This document shows, piece by piece, positions 1-7,392 of a DNA stretch of 20,819 nucleotides. The stretch comes from SHLQ01 sp047638715 (GTDB lineage Bacteria > Actinomycetota > Acidimicrobiia > Acidimicrobiales > SHLQ01). Numbering within the stretch: the stretch's first letter is position 1; each line of letters opens with the position of its first letter. Under the pieces are notes generated by a model. The model ran no database searches. It was not told where the DNA came from and worked only from the letters and a program-made list of their open reading frames with translations. The stretch covers positions 1 to 20,819 of the forward strand of contig JBLIMK010000073.1 in the NCBI GenBank assembly GCA_047638715.1, read 5' to 3'. Both the position numbers and the translations under genes were made by a program.

Positions 1-1
1 G

Positions 2-550
2 CCGCAAACACCGACGATTCCCATTGGCATGGCCGTGCTTGACTACGTACTCCTCGGACGAACGCCGCATCTACATTCGTTGGCATCGCCGTCTCAGGCC
101 GACGTCCAGCTCGCGCATGACGTGATCCATGACCTCGACCTGGCAGACCTCGTAACGCGTTCGGTGGAGACCCTTTCGGGCGGAGAACGACAGCGCGTCG
201 TCATCGGCCGCGCTCTCGCCCAGGAAGCACCGATCATTCTTCTCGATGAGCCGACGACCGCACTCGATCTCGGCCATCAACAAGACGTGTTACGCCTGCT
301 CGATCGCCTGAGACGGACGCATCGACGCACGATCATCTCGACGATGCATGACCTCACCATGGCCGGGCAGCACGCGGACCGCTTGATCCTTCTCGCTGGG
401 GGATCGATCGTCGCAGAAGGATCTCCGATCGAGGTCCTCACCGCCGCGAACATCGCGACGCACTACCGAGCGAGCGTCGATGTGACCCACCGCGACGGAG
501 CTGTGCTCGTCGTCCCGCATATCGATCGACCAGACTCATATCCGACGTAG
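2..550 (+). CDS. ABC transporter ATP-binding protein, BtuD/FecE type (5' partial)
   Basis: This is the C-terminal part of an ATPase that powers import of a corrinoid, heme or ferric siderophore. The reading frame is open from base 2 and already encodes family-typical sequence (PIGMAVLDYVLLGRTPH) before the first ATG at 29, so the gene starts upstream and its Walker A motif is outside the window. Visible in order are the ABC signature LSGGERQ (nt 173-193), Walker B with the catalytic Glu (IILLDEP, about nt 233-253), the D-loop (TALDLGH) and the switch His in STMHDLT (codon 347-349). The C-terminal tail looks like that of FecE/BtuD proteins. The stop overlaps the ribosome binding site of cobO, so the two are probably co-transcribed. 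Context favours a vitamin B12 importer; substrate specificity cannot be read from the ATPase alone. Confidence 0.9.
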   Translation, partial: PQTPTIPIGMAVLDYVLLGRTPHLHSLASPSQADVQLAHDVIHDLDLADLVTRSVETLSGGERQRVVIGRALAQEAPIILLDEPTTALDLGHQQDVLRLLDRLRRTHRRTIISTMHDLTMAGQHADRLILLAGGSIVAEGSPIEVLTAANIATHYRASVDVTHRDGAVLVVPHIDRPDSYPT

Positions 551-560
551 GAGCAATCCA

Positions 561-1127
561 GTGGCAACCGAACCAATCAGCGAAAACCCAGCGGAGGACC
601 GAAGCACGGTCGCTAAATCGCTGGTGATAGTCAATACCGGCGATGGCAAAGGCAAGTCGAGTTCGGCATTCGGGATGATGGTCCGAGCTGTCGCACAGGA
701 GTGGAATGTCGCCGTCGTGCAGTTCATCAAGTCGGGCGACTGGAACGTCGGTGAAGAAAAGATCGGACGTCGGCTCGGCGTCGATTGGTACAACGAGGGT
801 CAGGGATTCACCTGGGATTCGGGGAACCTCGACGACGACAAGGCAATCGCTCAGGCGGGTTGGGACCGAGCGAGCGAACTCATCGGATCCGGTGATCATC
901 GGCTCGTGATTCTCGACGAGCTCACGTATCTGTTGAATTGGGGCTGGATCGACCCAGAGCCGGTCTACGACGCGATCCGATCGCGCCCGGAGAAGGTGAG
1001 CGTGATCATCACCGGTCGAGACGCTTCCGCCGAGCTGATCGAACTGGCCGACACGGTGACCGACATGACGAAGGTCAAGCATGCGTTCGACAGAGGCATC
1101 GTCGCCAAGAAGGGACTCGACTTCTAA
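561..1127 (+). CDS. cobO: Corrinoid adenosyltransferase (CobA/CobO/BtuR family)
   Basis: It transfers the 5'-deoxyadenosyl group of ATP to Co(I) corrinoids, giving adenosylcobalamin or adenosylcobinamide in the cytoplasm. The 188-residue length is normal for the family. The P-loop GDGKGKSS is at residues 27-34, the Walker B-like LVILDELTYLL starts at residue 115, and the C-terminus HAFDRGIVAKKGLDF matches the family ending (His, Gly-Ile, Ala, Gly-x-Asp/Glu-Phe). The GTG start at 561 is chosen because AGGAG lies at 549-553, seven bases upstream and overlapping the previous stop. cobU follows after two bases. The family call is firm. It is the CobA/CobO type, not the unrelated PduO or EutT type. 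Confidence 0.95.
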   Translation: MATEPISENPAEDRSTVAKSLVIVNTGDGKGKSSSAFGMMVRAVAQEWNVAVVQFIKSGDWNVGEEKIGRRLGVDWYNEGQGFTWDSGNLDDDKAIAQAGWDRASELIGSGDHRLVILDELTYLLNWGWIDPEPVYDAIRSRPEKVSVIITGRDASAELIELADTVTDMTKVKHAFDRGIVAKKGLDF

Positions 1128-1129
1128 CG

Positions 1130-1672
1130 ATGAAAATCGGACGCGGATTCACGTTGTTGCTCGGCGGAGCTCGTAGCGGCAAGAGCGACCTCGCAGTGAA
1201 GCTCGGTCAACGTTGGGATGGCGACGTGATCCTCGCGGCTACCGCCGAAGCAGGTGACTCGGACATGGCCGACCGCATCGCCCGCCATCAGGCGGAACGC
1301 CCGACCGACTGGGGCTTGATCGAGGCGCCCCTTTTGGATGCACACGACGTCGTCGGCGTCGATCCTGGCGCTCTGCTCATCGTCGACTGCATCACGCTTC
1401 TGGTTACAAACCTGGTGTTTGCCGACAAGACCGATGCCCAGATCGACGAACATGGATCGATCCTGACTCACGCCGTTGTCGGTAGAACTGCGCCGACGAT
1501 CGTGATCACGAACGAAGTGGGCTTGGGCGTGCACCCCGAAACCGCGCTCGGGCGCCGCTACCGGGACGTTCTCGGCCGCTACAACAGGCGGCTCGCTGAC
1601 GGGGCACAAACCGCGCTCTTCGTTGCCGCTGGCCGAGTAAGCCCACTCGAGGTTCTCGACGTCGACTGGTGA
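1130..1672 (+). CDS. cobU: Bifunctional adenosylcobinamide kinase / adenosylcobinamide-phosphate guanylyltransferase
   Basis: It phosphorylates adenosylcobinamide and then adds GMP from GTP, giving adenosylcobinamide-GDP for CobS. The protein is 180 residues, typical for CobU/CobP. The P-loop GGARSGKS is at residues 12-19. A following segment contains ATAEAGDSDMADRIARHQ, the region that carries the guanylylated His in the family. ITNEVGLGVHP (Asn128-Glu129) and RYNRRLADGAQ are the usual C-terminal motifs. The ATG at 1130, two bases after the cobO stop, is preferred; the frame stays open upstream to 938, but that extension reads only as a shadow of cobO. The CobU call is strong. In the family signature the residues after NEVGLG are usually Ile/Val-Val-Pro; here they are Val-His-Pro, a minor variation. 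Confidence 0.94.
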   Translation: MKIGRGFTLLLGGARSGKSDLAVKLGQRWDGDVILAATAEAGDSDMADRIARHQAERPTDWGLIEAPLLDAHDVVGVDPGALLIVDCITLLVTNLVFADKTDAQIDEHGSILTHAVVGRTAPTIVITNEVGLGVHPETALGRRYRDVLGRYNRRLADGAQTALFVAAGRVSPLEVLDVDW

Positions 1673-1730
1673 GGCGGTCGGGAGTTCAAATCGCCGAGCT
1701 TTCATGCCGATAAGGAGTTGTTAAGCAGAC

Positions 1731-2474
1731 ATGCCCAGATCGATTGGCGAGAACTTCATGGTCCACATCACACGAACCTCAATCCGTAGATTGGCCGCCG
1801 CAATGGCGCTCGCCCTACTCGCTACGGCTTGTGCCTCCGACGAAGTCGACTCAACTTCGAGCACCGCCGAGATCACCACAACGACCGCAGCCCAGGCCAC
1901 CAGCGAGGCTGCGGATTCTCCGACGTCGACCGATCCAGCGTCGAATGACGCAACCGACGATGCCGACTCGGAAAGCGACTCAAATTCGACGGACGACCCT
2001 GAGATCGAAGACGATGGCGATGCCGAAATCGATCTCGATGCAGTGGATGACGACGGTGTCGAGGTCGACGAAAGCCTCCAAAACCTCAGGGACATTTTGC
2101 CCTTCTTCGGCGTCTCGGACGTGGATGAAGTTTCGTTATGCGTGCGGGATGTGGGGAGCGCAGGGGACTTCACGCTCGACGAGATCATCGGATCGAGCGC
2201 GCTCATCGTGGCGCTCCTCCGCTGCTCGCCCGACGAGATCCGCAGCGCAATGGCCGAGTCGTTCGCCGAGATCGACTCGAGTTCCCTCAGCGCAAACCCA
2301 GCACAAATCAATTGCGGGATCGACACGGTCCTGCAACTCCTCACGGACCTGCGGCTGGCATCGGCCGACCAGGTCCTCGACGCCGATGACGCTCCAAAAG
2401 ACTTCATCGACGGCATCGTCGACGAATGCGATATATCTGAAGCAGACGCTGCTTTCTTGCTCAACGAGGCCTAG
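1731..2474 (+). CDS. Putative acidic lipoprotein of unknown function within the cobalamin cluster
   Basis: I do not recognise this protein. The N-terminus is a lipoprotein signal: basic residues, a hydrophobic stretch, then LLATAC with the modified Cys at residue 34 (residue 25 if the ATG at 1758 is used). About 85 residues of low-complexity Thr/Ser/Asp/Glu-rich sequence follow, a likely extracellular linker. The last ~125 residues form a compact domain with four Cys (in SLC, LRC, NCG and DEC contexts), possibly two disulfides. AAGGAG at 1712-1717 stands 13 bases before the 1731 ATG and 40 bases before the 1758 ATG, so the first is favoured despite the long gap. It sits between cobU and cobT on the same strand. 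A surface role in corrinoid capture is conceivable but unsupported; it does not look like the BtuF solute-binding fold. Confidence 0.8.
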   Translation: MPRSIGENFMVHITRTSIRRLAAAMALALLATACASDEVDSTSSTAEITTTTAAQATSEAADSPTSTDPASNDATDDADSESDSNSTDDPEIEDDGDAEIDLDAVDDDGVEVDESLQNLRDILPFFGVSDVDEVSLCVRDVGSAGDFTLDEIIGSSALIVALLRCSPDEIRSAMAESFAEIDSSSLSANPAQINCGIDTVLQLLTDLRLASADQVLDADDAPKDFIDGIVDECDISEADAAFLLNEA

Positions 2475-2500
2475 AACAACCGACCCGCACAGCTATCGTT

Positions 2501-2519
2501 CCCGCGTGAAGAACGTGGG
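2501..2519 (+). promoter_or_regulatory. Hairpin just upstream of cobT start
   Basis: CCCGCGT and ACGTGGG pair over seven positions (one G-T) around a five-base loop. The 3' arm contains the GGG of GGGCGAG, the best ribosome binding site candidate for cobT (ATG at 2529). There is no T tract, so it is not an intrinsic terminator. It could modulate cobT translation, but a chance fold cannot be excluded. Confidence 0.3.
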
Positions 2520-2528
2520 CGAGCAACG

Positions 2529-3530
2529 ATGACCTTTCCCGACGTGCGACGCGAGATCGCGGAGGCGCTACCCGGCGATCTGGAGTCTCGGGCGAAAGTT
2601 GAAGCGCGCATCGCCGACATTCTTCGGCCCCCGGGTGCCCTATCGCGGCTCGATGACATCGCTGCATGGATTGGCGAATGGCAACGAACGCCGTTTCCTG
2701 ATGTGCAGTCCCCAGCCGCAGTGATCTTCGCGGCCGATCACGGTGTCGTGAAAGAGGGCGTGAGCGCGTATCCCGCCGAAGTGACCGGAGCGATGCTCGC
2801 TGCTTTCGAAGCGTCGAAAGCGAGCGTCTCGGCAATGGCCGCCGTGGCCGGTGCGTCGGTTTCGGCGATCGATGTCGGGGTAGGTCAGCCGACTGGCAAC
2901 CTCCGCGTCGAGCCAGCGCTCTCACACGAACGATTCTCTCGAACGTTTGAAGCCGGCCGGTCCGCGATTCGAGATATTGACGCCGACTTGTTGATCGTCG
3001 GGGAGATGGGCATCGGCAACACGACGGCCGCCGCCGCGGTGAGCGCTGCATTACTCGGCTCGGACGCGACTCCGTTCGTCGGTCGAGGCACCGGAATCGA
3101 CGATGCTGGTCTGGCGATGAAGAAGGCGGTCGTTGCAGATGCCCTCGAGCGGATCGACGGCATTGACGAGCCCCTCGAAATCCTTCGTCAGGTCGGTGGA
3201 GCCGAGCTCGTCGCCATGGCTGGGGCTCTCGTCGAAGCTCGGATGCGCTCCATTCCCGTGCTTCTCGATGGCTACATCGCTACCTCCCCTGCCGTGGTTC
3301 TGCACGCGATCGAGCCAGCGTTAGTGGCGAATTGTCGGGCGGGTCACCGCTCGTCAGAACCAGGCCACGGGCGGTTGCTCGCTTACCTCGGTCTCGAACC
3401 GCTTCTCACGCTCGACATGCGTCTCGGTGAGGCGTCGGGGGCCATGGCAGCTGTTCCCTTGGTCAAGATGGCGTGCAAGCTCGTGACCGACGTTGCGACG
3501 TTCACAGAATGGTTCGGATCGAATGCTTAG
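2529..3530 (+). CDS. cobT: Nicotinate-nucleotide--dimethylbenzimidazole phosphoribosyltransferase
   Basis: It makes alpha-ribazole 5'-phosphate, the lower-ligand nucleotide of cobalamin, from nicotinate mononucleotide and a benzimidazole. The 333 residues match the family length. Recognised motifs in order are RPPGALSRLD near residue 36, IFAADHGVV near residue 65, GEMGIGNTT, VGRGTG, and RLGEASGA near the C-terminus. Glu301 in the last motif corresponds to the catalytic base known from Salmonella CobT (Glu317). The ATG at 2529 has GGGCGAG upstream. The gene overlaps the start of cobS by eight bases, implying coupled translation. No bluB for dimethylbenzimidazole synthesis is present in the window, so the source of the base is not visible here. 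Confidence 0.95.
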   Translation: MTFPDVRREIAEALPGDLESRAKVEARIADILRPPGALSRLDDIAAWIGEWQRTPFPDVQSPAAVIFAADHGVVKEGVSAYPAEVTGAMLAAFEASKASVSAMAAVAGASVSAIDVGVGQPTGNLRVEPALSHERFSRTFEAGRSAIRDIDADLLIVGEMGIGNTTAAAAVSAALLGSDATPFVGRGTGIDDAGLAMKKAVVADALERIDGIDEPLEILRQVGGAELVAMAGALVEARMRSIPVLLDGYIATSPAVVLHAIEPALVANCRAGHRSSEPGHGRLLAYLGLEPLLTLDMRLGEASGAMAAVPLVKMACKLVTDVATFTEWFGSNA

Positions 3531-4260
3531 GCCGTTTCACGGCCTATGGGTCGCAGCAGGGTTTCTCACGCGCATCCCGGTGGGCGACGTTTCGCGAGCG
3601 GGACGGATCGAGGTCGACGTTGCCAAGGCCGTGCCATGGTTTCCGGTCGTCGGTCTCGCGATCGGCGCAGCGGTTGGCGGCGTGTACGCGGTATCGCTGG
3701 AGTTCTTTGCTCCGCTGGTGTCGGCGAGCCTCGCACTTGCAGCGACGATGCTGATCACTGGAGCGTTTCACCACGACGGTCTCGCCGACGTCGCCGATGC
3801 GTTCGGCGGAGGTTGGACGATCGAGGAGCGAATGGCGATCATGAAGGACTCCCGGCTCGGTACGTACGGTACGACAGCGCTTGCCCTCGCTCTCATCCTT
3901 GAAGTCGCGGCTGTCGCACAACTCGACGCAAGGGATGGATTCTTCGCTCTCGTGGTCGCTCACTCGCTCGCCCGGTCGATGGCGGTCGCCGCGATGATCT
4001 TGTCTCCGGCGACCGGAAACGGGATGGGCGCGACCTACGTCGAGCGCCTGTCGCCTATCGGCGCGACCTTCGCGATTCTCGTCGGTGTCGCCTCTGCGGC
4101 GCGCTTCTCGCCGACATTTCCGTTGATCACCATCGGCGCTGCTGCGGTGGCTGCCATCGCCGTCGTCGCGCTCGCCGTCCGCAAGATCGGCGGGCTCACC
4201 GGCGATGTTCTCGGCGCGGTTGTCGTGCTCTCCACACTCGCCATCCTCATAACGAGCTAG
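3523..4260 (+). CDS. cobS: Adenosylcobinamide-GDP ribazoletransferase (cobalamin synthase)
   Basis: It is an integral membrane enzyme that joins adenosylcobinamide-GDP with alpha-ribazole (phosphate), the last assembly step of adenosylcobalamin. From the ATG at 3523 the protein has 245 residues, usual for the family. The diagnostic motif HHDGLADVADAFGGG begins at His83, with Asp85, Asp89 and Asp92 as the expected metal ligands, followed by IMKDSRLGTYG. Several hydrophobic helices follow, including Ala/Val-rich ones in the last 80 residues. The frame is open upstream to an ATG at 3493, but the start inside ATGCTTAG, overlapping the cobT stop, fits translational coupling and gives the family N-terminus (FHGLWVAAGFLTRIPVG). 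This is the last gene of the cobalamin block. Confidence 0.94.
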   Translation: MLRPFHGLWVAAGFLTRIPVGDVSRAGRIEVDVAKAVPWFPVVGLAIGAAVGGVYAVSLEFFAPLVSASLALAATMLITGAFHHDGLADVADAFGGGWTIEERMAIMKDSRLGTYGTTALALALILEVAAVAQLDARDGFFALVVAHSLARSMAVAAMILSPATGNGMGATYVERLSPIGATFAILVGVASAARFSPTFPLITIGAAAVAAIAVVALAVRKIGGLTGDVLGAVVVLSTLAILITS

Positions 4261-4364
4261 CCGGGGTCAGCTCTTTGACGGGCGAGCGAGACGGTGCGTC
4301 GGGGCATGGGGTAACTTCGCTCACGACTGGCGGGAGCCGGTTTTCACAAACACAGGGGGTTGCC

Positions 4365-5900
4365 ATGAAGGTCGCGCTGACGATCAACGATTTTCTCGAT
4401 CGGCCGCTCGCCGTCTACGCCGACCGCGTCGCCATCATCGATGAACCCGACCAACCTGCGTTGCCAATGCCGCCAATCACATACCGCGAGTTAGCCGACA
4501 TTCGTCGACAAATGGGCGTGGCGATGGACAAGATGGGCATCCCGATGGGTGGGAAAGTGGCGATGGTGTCGCACAATTCCGCTCGTCTTCTCACCTCTTT
4601 CTTCGGTGTGAGCGGGAATGGACGTGTCTTTGTGCCGGTCAACTTCCGGCTTAGCGCAGAAGAGGTCGGCTACATCGTCGAGCACAGCGGAGCCGAGGCC
4701 CTGCTCATCGACCCAGAGCTTGAAGACGCACTCGCCGACGTTGCGTGTGAACGAAAATGGATCCTCGGCCCCGAGTCAGACGCAGCATGGCTTGGCCACG
4801 AAGGAGACCCCGTGCCGTGGGAGCCCGACGAAGACGCCACGGCATCGATCAACTACACCTCGGGCACGACCGCTCGTCCCAAGGGTGTCGAACAGACTCA
4901 TCGAGCCCGCTGGACGAACGCCGTCACCTTCGGGTGGCACACCACGGTGACCGATCGAGACGTCTACCTGCACACCCTCCCAATGTTTCATTGCGACGGT
5001 TGGGGAATGCTCTACACCGTGAGTGCAATGGGCGTTAAACACGTCGTCATTCGCAAGATCGATGGGGCTGAAATCCTTCGCCGAGTAAGCGAGCACGGAG
5101 TGACGATGATGTGCGGCGCGCCTGCCGTCGTCAGCGCCGTCCTCGATGCGGCAAAGGACTGGGAGGGTGAGATACCCGGGCGAGATACGGTCCGGATCAT
5201 CGTCGCCGGCGCTCCACCGCCGACAGCGACCATCGAGCGCGTCGAGACCGAACTCGGGTGGGAGTTCATCCAGCTGTACGGACTTACCGAGACCGCTCCG
5301 CTGCTGACGTTTAATCGCACGCGCGAGGAATGGGACGATCTGACACCGTACGAGCGTGCAAAACGCCTCGGCCGCGCCGGTGCTCCCGCCGTCGGTGTCG
5401 AGATGAAAATCTCACAGTCGGGTGAGTTTCTTGCCCGAAGCAACAACGTCCTGAAGAGTTATTGGCAGAACGAAGACGCAACCAACCAAGCTCTCGAAGG
5501 CGGTTGGTTCCACACGGGCGATGGCGGCGTTGTCGACGATGAGGGTTACTACGCAATCACCGACCGAAAGAAGGACGTCATCATCTCCGGCGGAGAAAAC
5601 GTGAGCTCGATCGAGGTAGAAGACGTGGTCTTCAACCATCCCGCGATCACCGAGGTTGCCGTCATCGGAGTCCCACACGAAAAGTGGGGCGAGACCGTGA
5701 AGGCACTCGTCGTCGTGGCTGATGGATCCGACGTCACCGAGCAGGACATCATCGACCACTGCCGCGAGAAGATGGCCCATTTCAAGTGCCCAACGTCGGT
5801 CGAATTCCGAGATGAGCTGGCGCGCACGGCGACCGGCAAACTGCAGAAGTTCAAGCTCCGCGAGCCGTATTGGGAAGGCATGGAGAAGGCGATCAACTGA
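4365..5900 (+). CDS. Acyl-CoA synthetase (AMP-forming, fatty-acid--CoA ligase family)
   Basis: It activates a carboxylic acid to its acyl-CoA through an acyl-adenylate. From the ATG at 4365 the protein has 511 residues. The adenylation motifs are intact: YTSGTTARPKG at 164-174 (Ala replaces the usual Gly at 170), LPMFHCDGWG, QLYGLTETAP, GWFHTGDGG, ITDRKKDVIISGGENVSS, and TATGKLQK with the catalytic Lys492. The HCDGW segment and overall length resemble the AlkK / medium-chain and methylmercaptopropionate-CoA ligase (DmdB) branch, so the substrate may be a medium-chain or short thio-acid; this cannot be settled here. CAGGGGG just before the ATG is the likely ribosome binding site. The frame is open to 4275, but the added segment is not family-like. 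It lies 104 bases after cobS and is probably a separate unit. Confidence 0.92.
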   Translation: MKVALTINDFLDRPLAVYADRVAIIDEPDQPALPMPPITYRELADIRRQMGVAMDKMGIPMGGKVAMVSHNSARLLTSFFGVSGNGRVFVPVNFRLSAEEVGYIVEHSGAEALLIDPELEDALADVACERKWILGPESDAAWLGHEGDPVPWEPDEDATASINYTSGTTARPKGVEQTHRARWTNAVTFGWHTTVTDRDVYLHTLPMFHCDGWGMLYTVSAMGVKHVVIRKIDGAEILRRVSEHGVTMMCGAPAVVSAVLDAAKDWEGEIPGRDTVRIIVAGAPPPTATIERVETELGWEFIQLYGLTETAPLLTFNRTREEWDDLTPYERAKRLGRAGAPAVGVEMKISQSGEFLARSNNVLKSYWQNEDATNQALEGGWFHTGDGGVVDDEGYYAITDRKKDVIISGGENVSSIEVEDVVFNHPAITEVAVIGVPHEKWGETVKALVVVADGSDVTEQDIIDHCREKMAHFKCPTSVEFRDELARTATGKLQKFKLREPYWEGMEKAIN

Positions 5901-5905
5901 TGCTG

Positions 5906-5943
5906 GACAGCCCGGCTGTCTATCCCTGGTTCGACGAGCCAGG
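5906..5943 (+). terminator. Two consecutive hairpins after the acyl-CoA synthetase
   Basis: The first hairpin pairs GACAGC (5906-5911) with GCTGTC (5915-5920). The second pairs CCTGGTT (5925-5931) with its partner ending CCAGG at 5943, includes one G-T pair, and is followed by CTTT. The pair begins six bases after the stop codon. The T tract is short, so this is a weak intrinsic terminator or an RNA-stabilising structure. Confidence 0.45.
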
Positions 5944-5976
5944 CTTTAATGAAGGCGTTTGAAAGGGAGCTGCAAC

Positions 5977-6225
5977 ATGTGTCGAAATATCACCACTCTC
6001 CGGGGCCTCGAGCCAAGTGCGACCAAGGAAGAGGTCGAAGCCGGTGCTCGCCAGTACGTTCGAAAGATCACCGGCGTGCAAAACACCTCAGCGGCTACTG
6101 AAGAGGCGTTCGAGCGAGCGGTCGCGATCATCACCCAGGCCACCCATGAGGTGCTCGCTGAACTGCCTCCACGCAAGGTTCCACCGAAGACGGTCCCCCC
6201 GCTCCGCCGTCTCGCCAATCGTTAG
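5977..6225 (+). CDS. DUF2277 family protein
   Basis: This is a small cytosolic protein of 82 residues that matches the conserved family of unknown function DUF2277. The N-terminus MCRNITTLRGLEPSAT, followed by an acidic helix and QYVRKITGVQ, is the family hallmark. The rest is a second helix (EEAFERAVAIITQATHEVLAEL) and a basic Pro-rich tail. The ATG at 5977 is chosen because AAAGGGAG lies at 5962-5969 with seven bases between; the in-frame TTG at 5959 would add an uncharacteristic prefix. It ends six bases before the aldo/keto reductase, so the two probably form an operon. No biochemical function is known to me for this family. Confidence 0.88.
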   Translation: MCRNITTLRGLEPSATKEEVEAGARQYVRKITGVQNTSAATEEAFERAVAIITQATHEVLAELPPRKVPPKTVPPLRRLANR

Positions 6226-6231
6226 ATCGAG

Positions 6232-7233
6232 ATGGAACCTGTTCGATTCGGCCGCACCGGCCTGCACGTAAGTCCGTTGTGCCTCGGCACGATGACCTTT
6301 GGGACCCAGGCTGACGAAGCCGAATCCCACCGCATTCTCGACACCGCACTCGAGTCGGGGATTTCGTTCATCGACACGGCCGACAGTTACCCGCTCGGCC
6401 AGGAGGGCGAACTTGCGGGGCTTACCGAAGAAGTCATTGGGCGCTGGCTCGGTCCTCATCGCAACGATGTGATCCTCGCGAGCAAGTTCTTCTTCCCGAT
6501 CGGCTCGAACCCCTGGGATCGAGGTGGCAGCCGGAAACACATCATGGACGCAATCGAGGGGTCATTGCGTCGGCTTCAGACCGACTATCTCGACCTTTTT
6601 CAGATCCATTTCTTCGACTCCCACACACCGATCGACGAGACGCTCACCGCACTCGACGACCTCGTCCGCTCTGGCAAGGTTCGTTATGTGGGCTGCTCGA
6701 ATTTCGCCGCATGGCAGATCAGCCGGGCTGTCGGGCGCAGCGAAGTGCTCGGCGTCAGCCGCTTCGAGTCCGTCCAACCGCGTTACAACCTGCTCTTCCG
6801 CAACATCGAACGCGACATTCTCCCAGCGGCCGACTACGACCAACTTGCGGTGATCCCGTACAACCCGCTCGCAGGCGGGCTCCTCACGGACAAACATCGG
6901 ACCGCTGGTCCAGCATCGGCTCCCCCCGCTGGCGGACGCTTCGACGAGGCCACTGCGGGCGACATGTATCGCAAGCGTTATTGGAAGGACGACAACCTCC
7001 AGATCGTGGCTGAGGCAGGGATGATCGCCGACGAGGTCGGGGTCTCGCTCGCGACGCTCGCAATCGCGTGGGTGATGGCCAATCCGACCGTCACCGCACC
7101 GATCATCGGAGCGAGTCGCACCGCCCAACTCGCCGACTCGATTTCAGCGGTCGGTCTAACGCTGCCGAGCGAAGTTATGGAGCGCCTCGACGTCCTGACT
7201 CGGCACTACAGGACCGTCGACCTCGATCGTTAG
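6232..7233 (+). CDS. Aldo/keto reductase
   Basis: It is an NADPH-dependent carbonyl reductase of the (beta/alpha)8 barrel aldo/keto reductase superfamily. The protein is 333 residues. The catalytic tetrad is visible: Asp48 and Tyr53 in FIDTADSY, Lys85 in ILASKFF, and His126 in DLFQIHFFD. GKVRYVGCSNF and the C-terminal APIIGASRTAQL (cofactor phosphate-binding region) are also typical. It resembles the broad YajO/Tas-like or voltage-gated potassium channel beta-subunit-like branch; the substrate is unknown. It lies six bases after the DUF2277 gene. Its stop codon (7231-7233) overlaps the end of the peroxiredoxin remnant on the other strand. Confidence 0.92.
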   Translation: MEPVRFGRTGLHVSPLCLGTMTFGTQADEAESHRILDTALESGISFIDTADSYPLGQEGELAGLTEEVIGRWLGPHRNDVILASKFFFPIGSNPWDRGGSRKHIMDAIEGSLRRLQTDYLDLFQIHFFDSHTPIDETLTALDDLVRSGKVRYVGCSNFAAWQISRAVGRSEVLGVSRFESVQPRYNLLFRNIERDILPAADYDQLAVIPYNPLAGGLLTDKHRTAGPASAPPAGGRFDEATAGDMYRKRYWKDDNLQIVAEAGMIADEVGVSLATLAIAWVMANPTVTAPIIGASRTAQLADSISAVGLTLPSEVMERLDVLTRHYRTVDLDR

Positions 7234-7372
7234 CTTGGGTCCGGGACGTAACGCAGGTATGGACGGACGGCATCGAACGAGCCGAACTTCGCTGTCGCTG
7301 CTTCGTCATCGAGACCCGGCGAGACGATGACGCGTTCGCCGCTCTTCCAGTTGGCTGGGGTCGCGACCGGTT
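7230..7372 (-). pseudogene. C-terminal remnant of a 1-Cys peroxiredoxin (Prx6/AhpC-TSA family)
   Basis: The minus-strand frame ending at 7230 encodes about 47 residues that match the C-terminus of 1-Cys peroxiredoxins: VATPANWKSGERVIVSPG, then DDEAATAKFG, then PYLRYVPDPS. A full protein has about 210-220 residues. The thioredoxin-fold part with the peroxidatic Cys is absent: upstream lie only a run of eight C (plus-strand G at 7376-7383) and then the 3' end of the oxidoreductase gene. The remnant reads cleanly, so decay is recent or the tail is retained by chance. The family match is from recognition of the ANW-KxGE and YLR motifs and was not computed. It cannot encode an active peroxidase. 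Confidence 0.65.
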
Positions 7373-7392
7373 GAAGGGGGGGGTCATGAACG

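Noticed and set aside
938..1129. Upstream extension of cobU
   Set aside because: This part is an off-frame reading of cobO and lacks family similarity; the ATG at 1130 gives the normal N-terminus.
1673..1710. tRNA-like T-loop sequence (GAGTTCAAATC) after cobU
   Set aside because: The flanking T-stem bases do not pair, there is no acceptor partner, and a full tRNA would have to overlap the end of cobU. It may be chance or a minimal remnant.
1721..2464. Long minus-strand frame of 247 codons opposite the lipoprotein gene
   Set aside because: It is a Ser-rich mirror of the acidic low-complexity gene; the plus strand has a signal peptide, lipobox and ribosome binding site.
4261..4364. Cobalamin riboswitch or strong promoter before the acyl-CoA synthetase
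   Set aside because: The gap is too short for a cobalamin riboswitch, and TTGACG and TAACTT are 31 bases apart, too far for a promoter pair.
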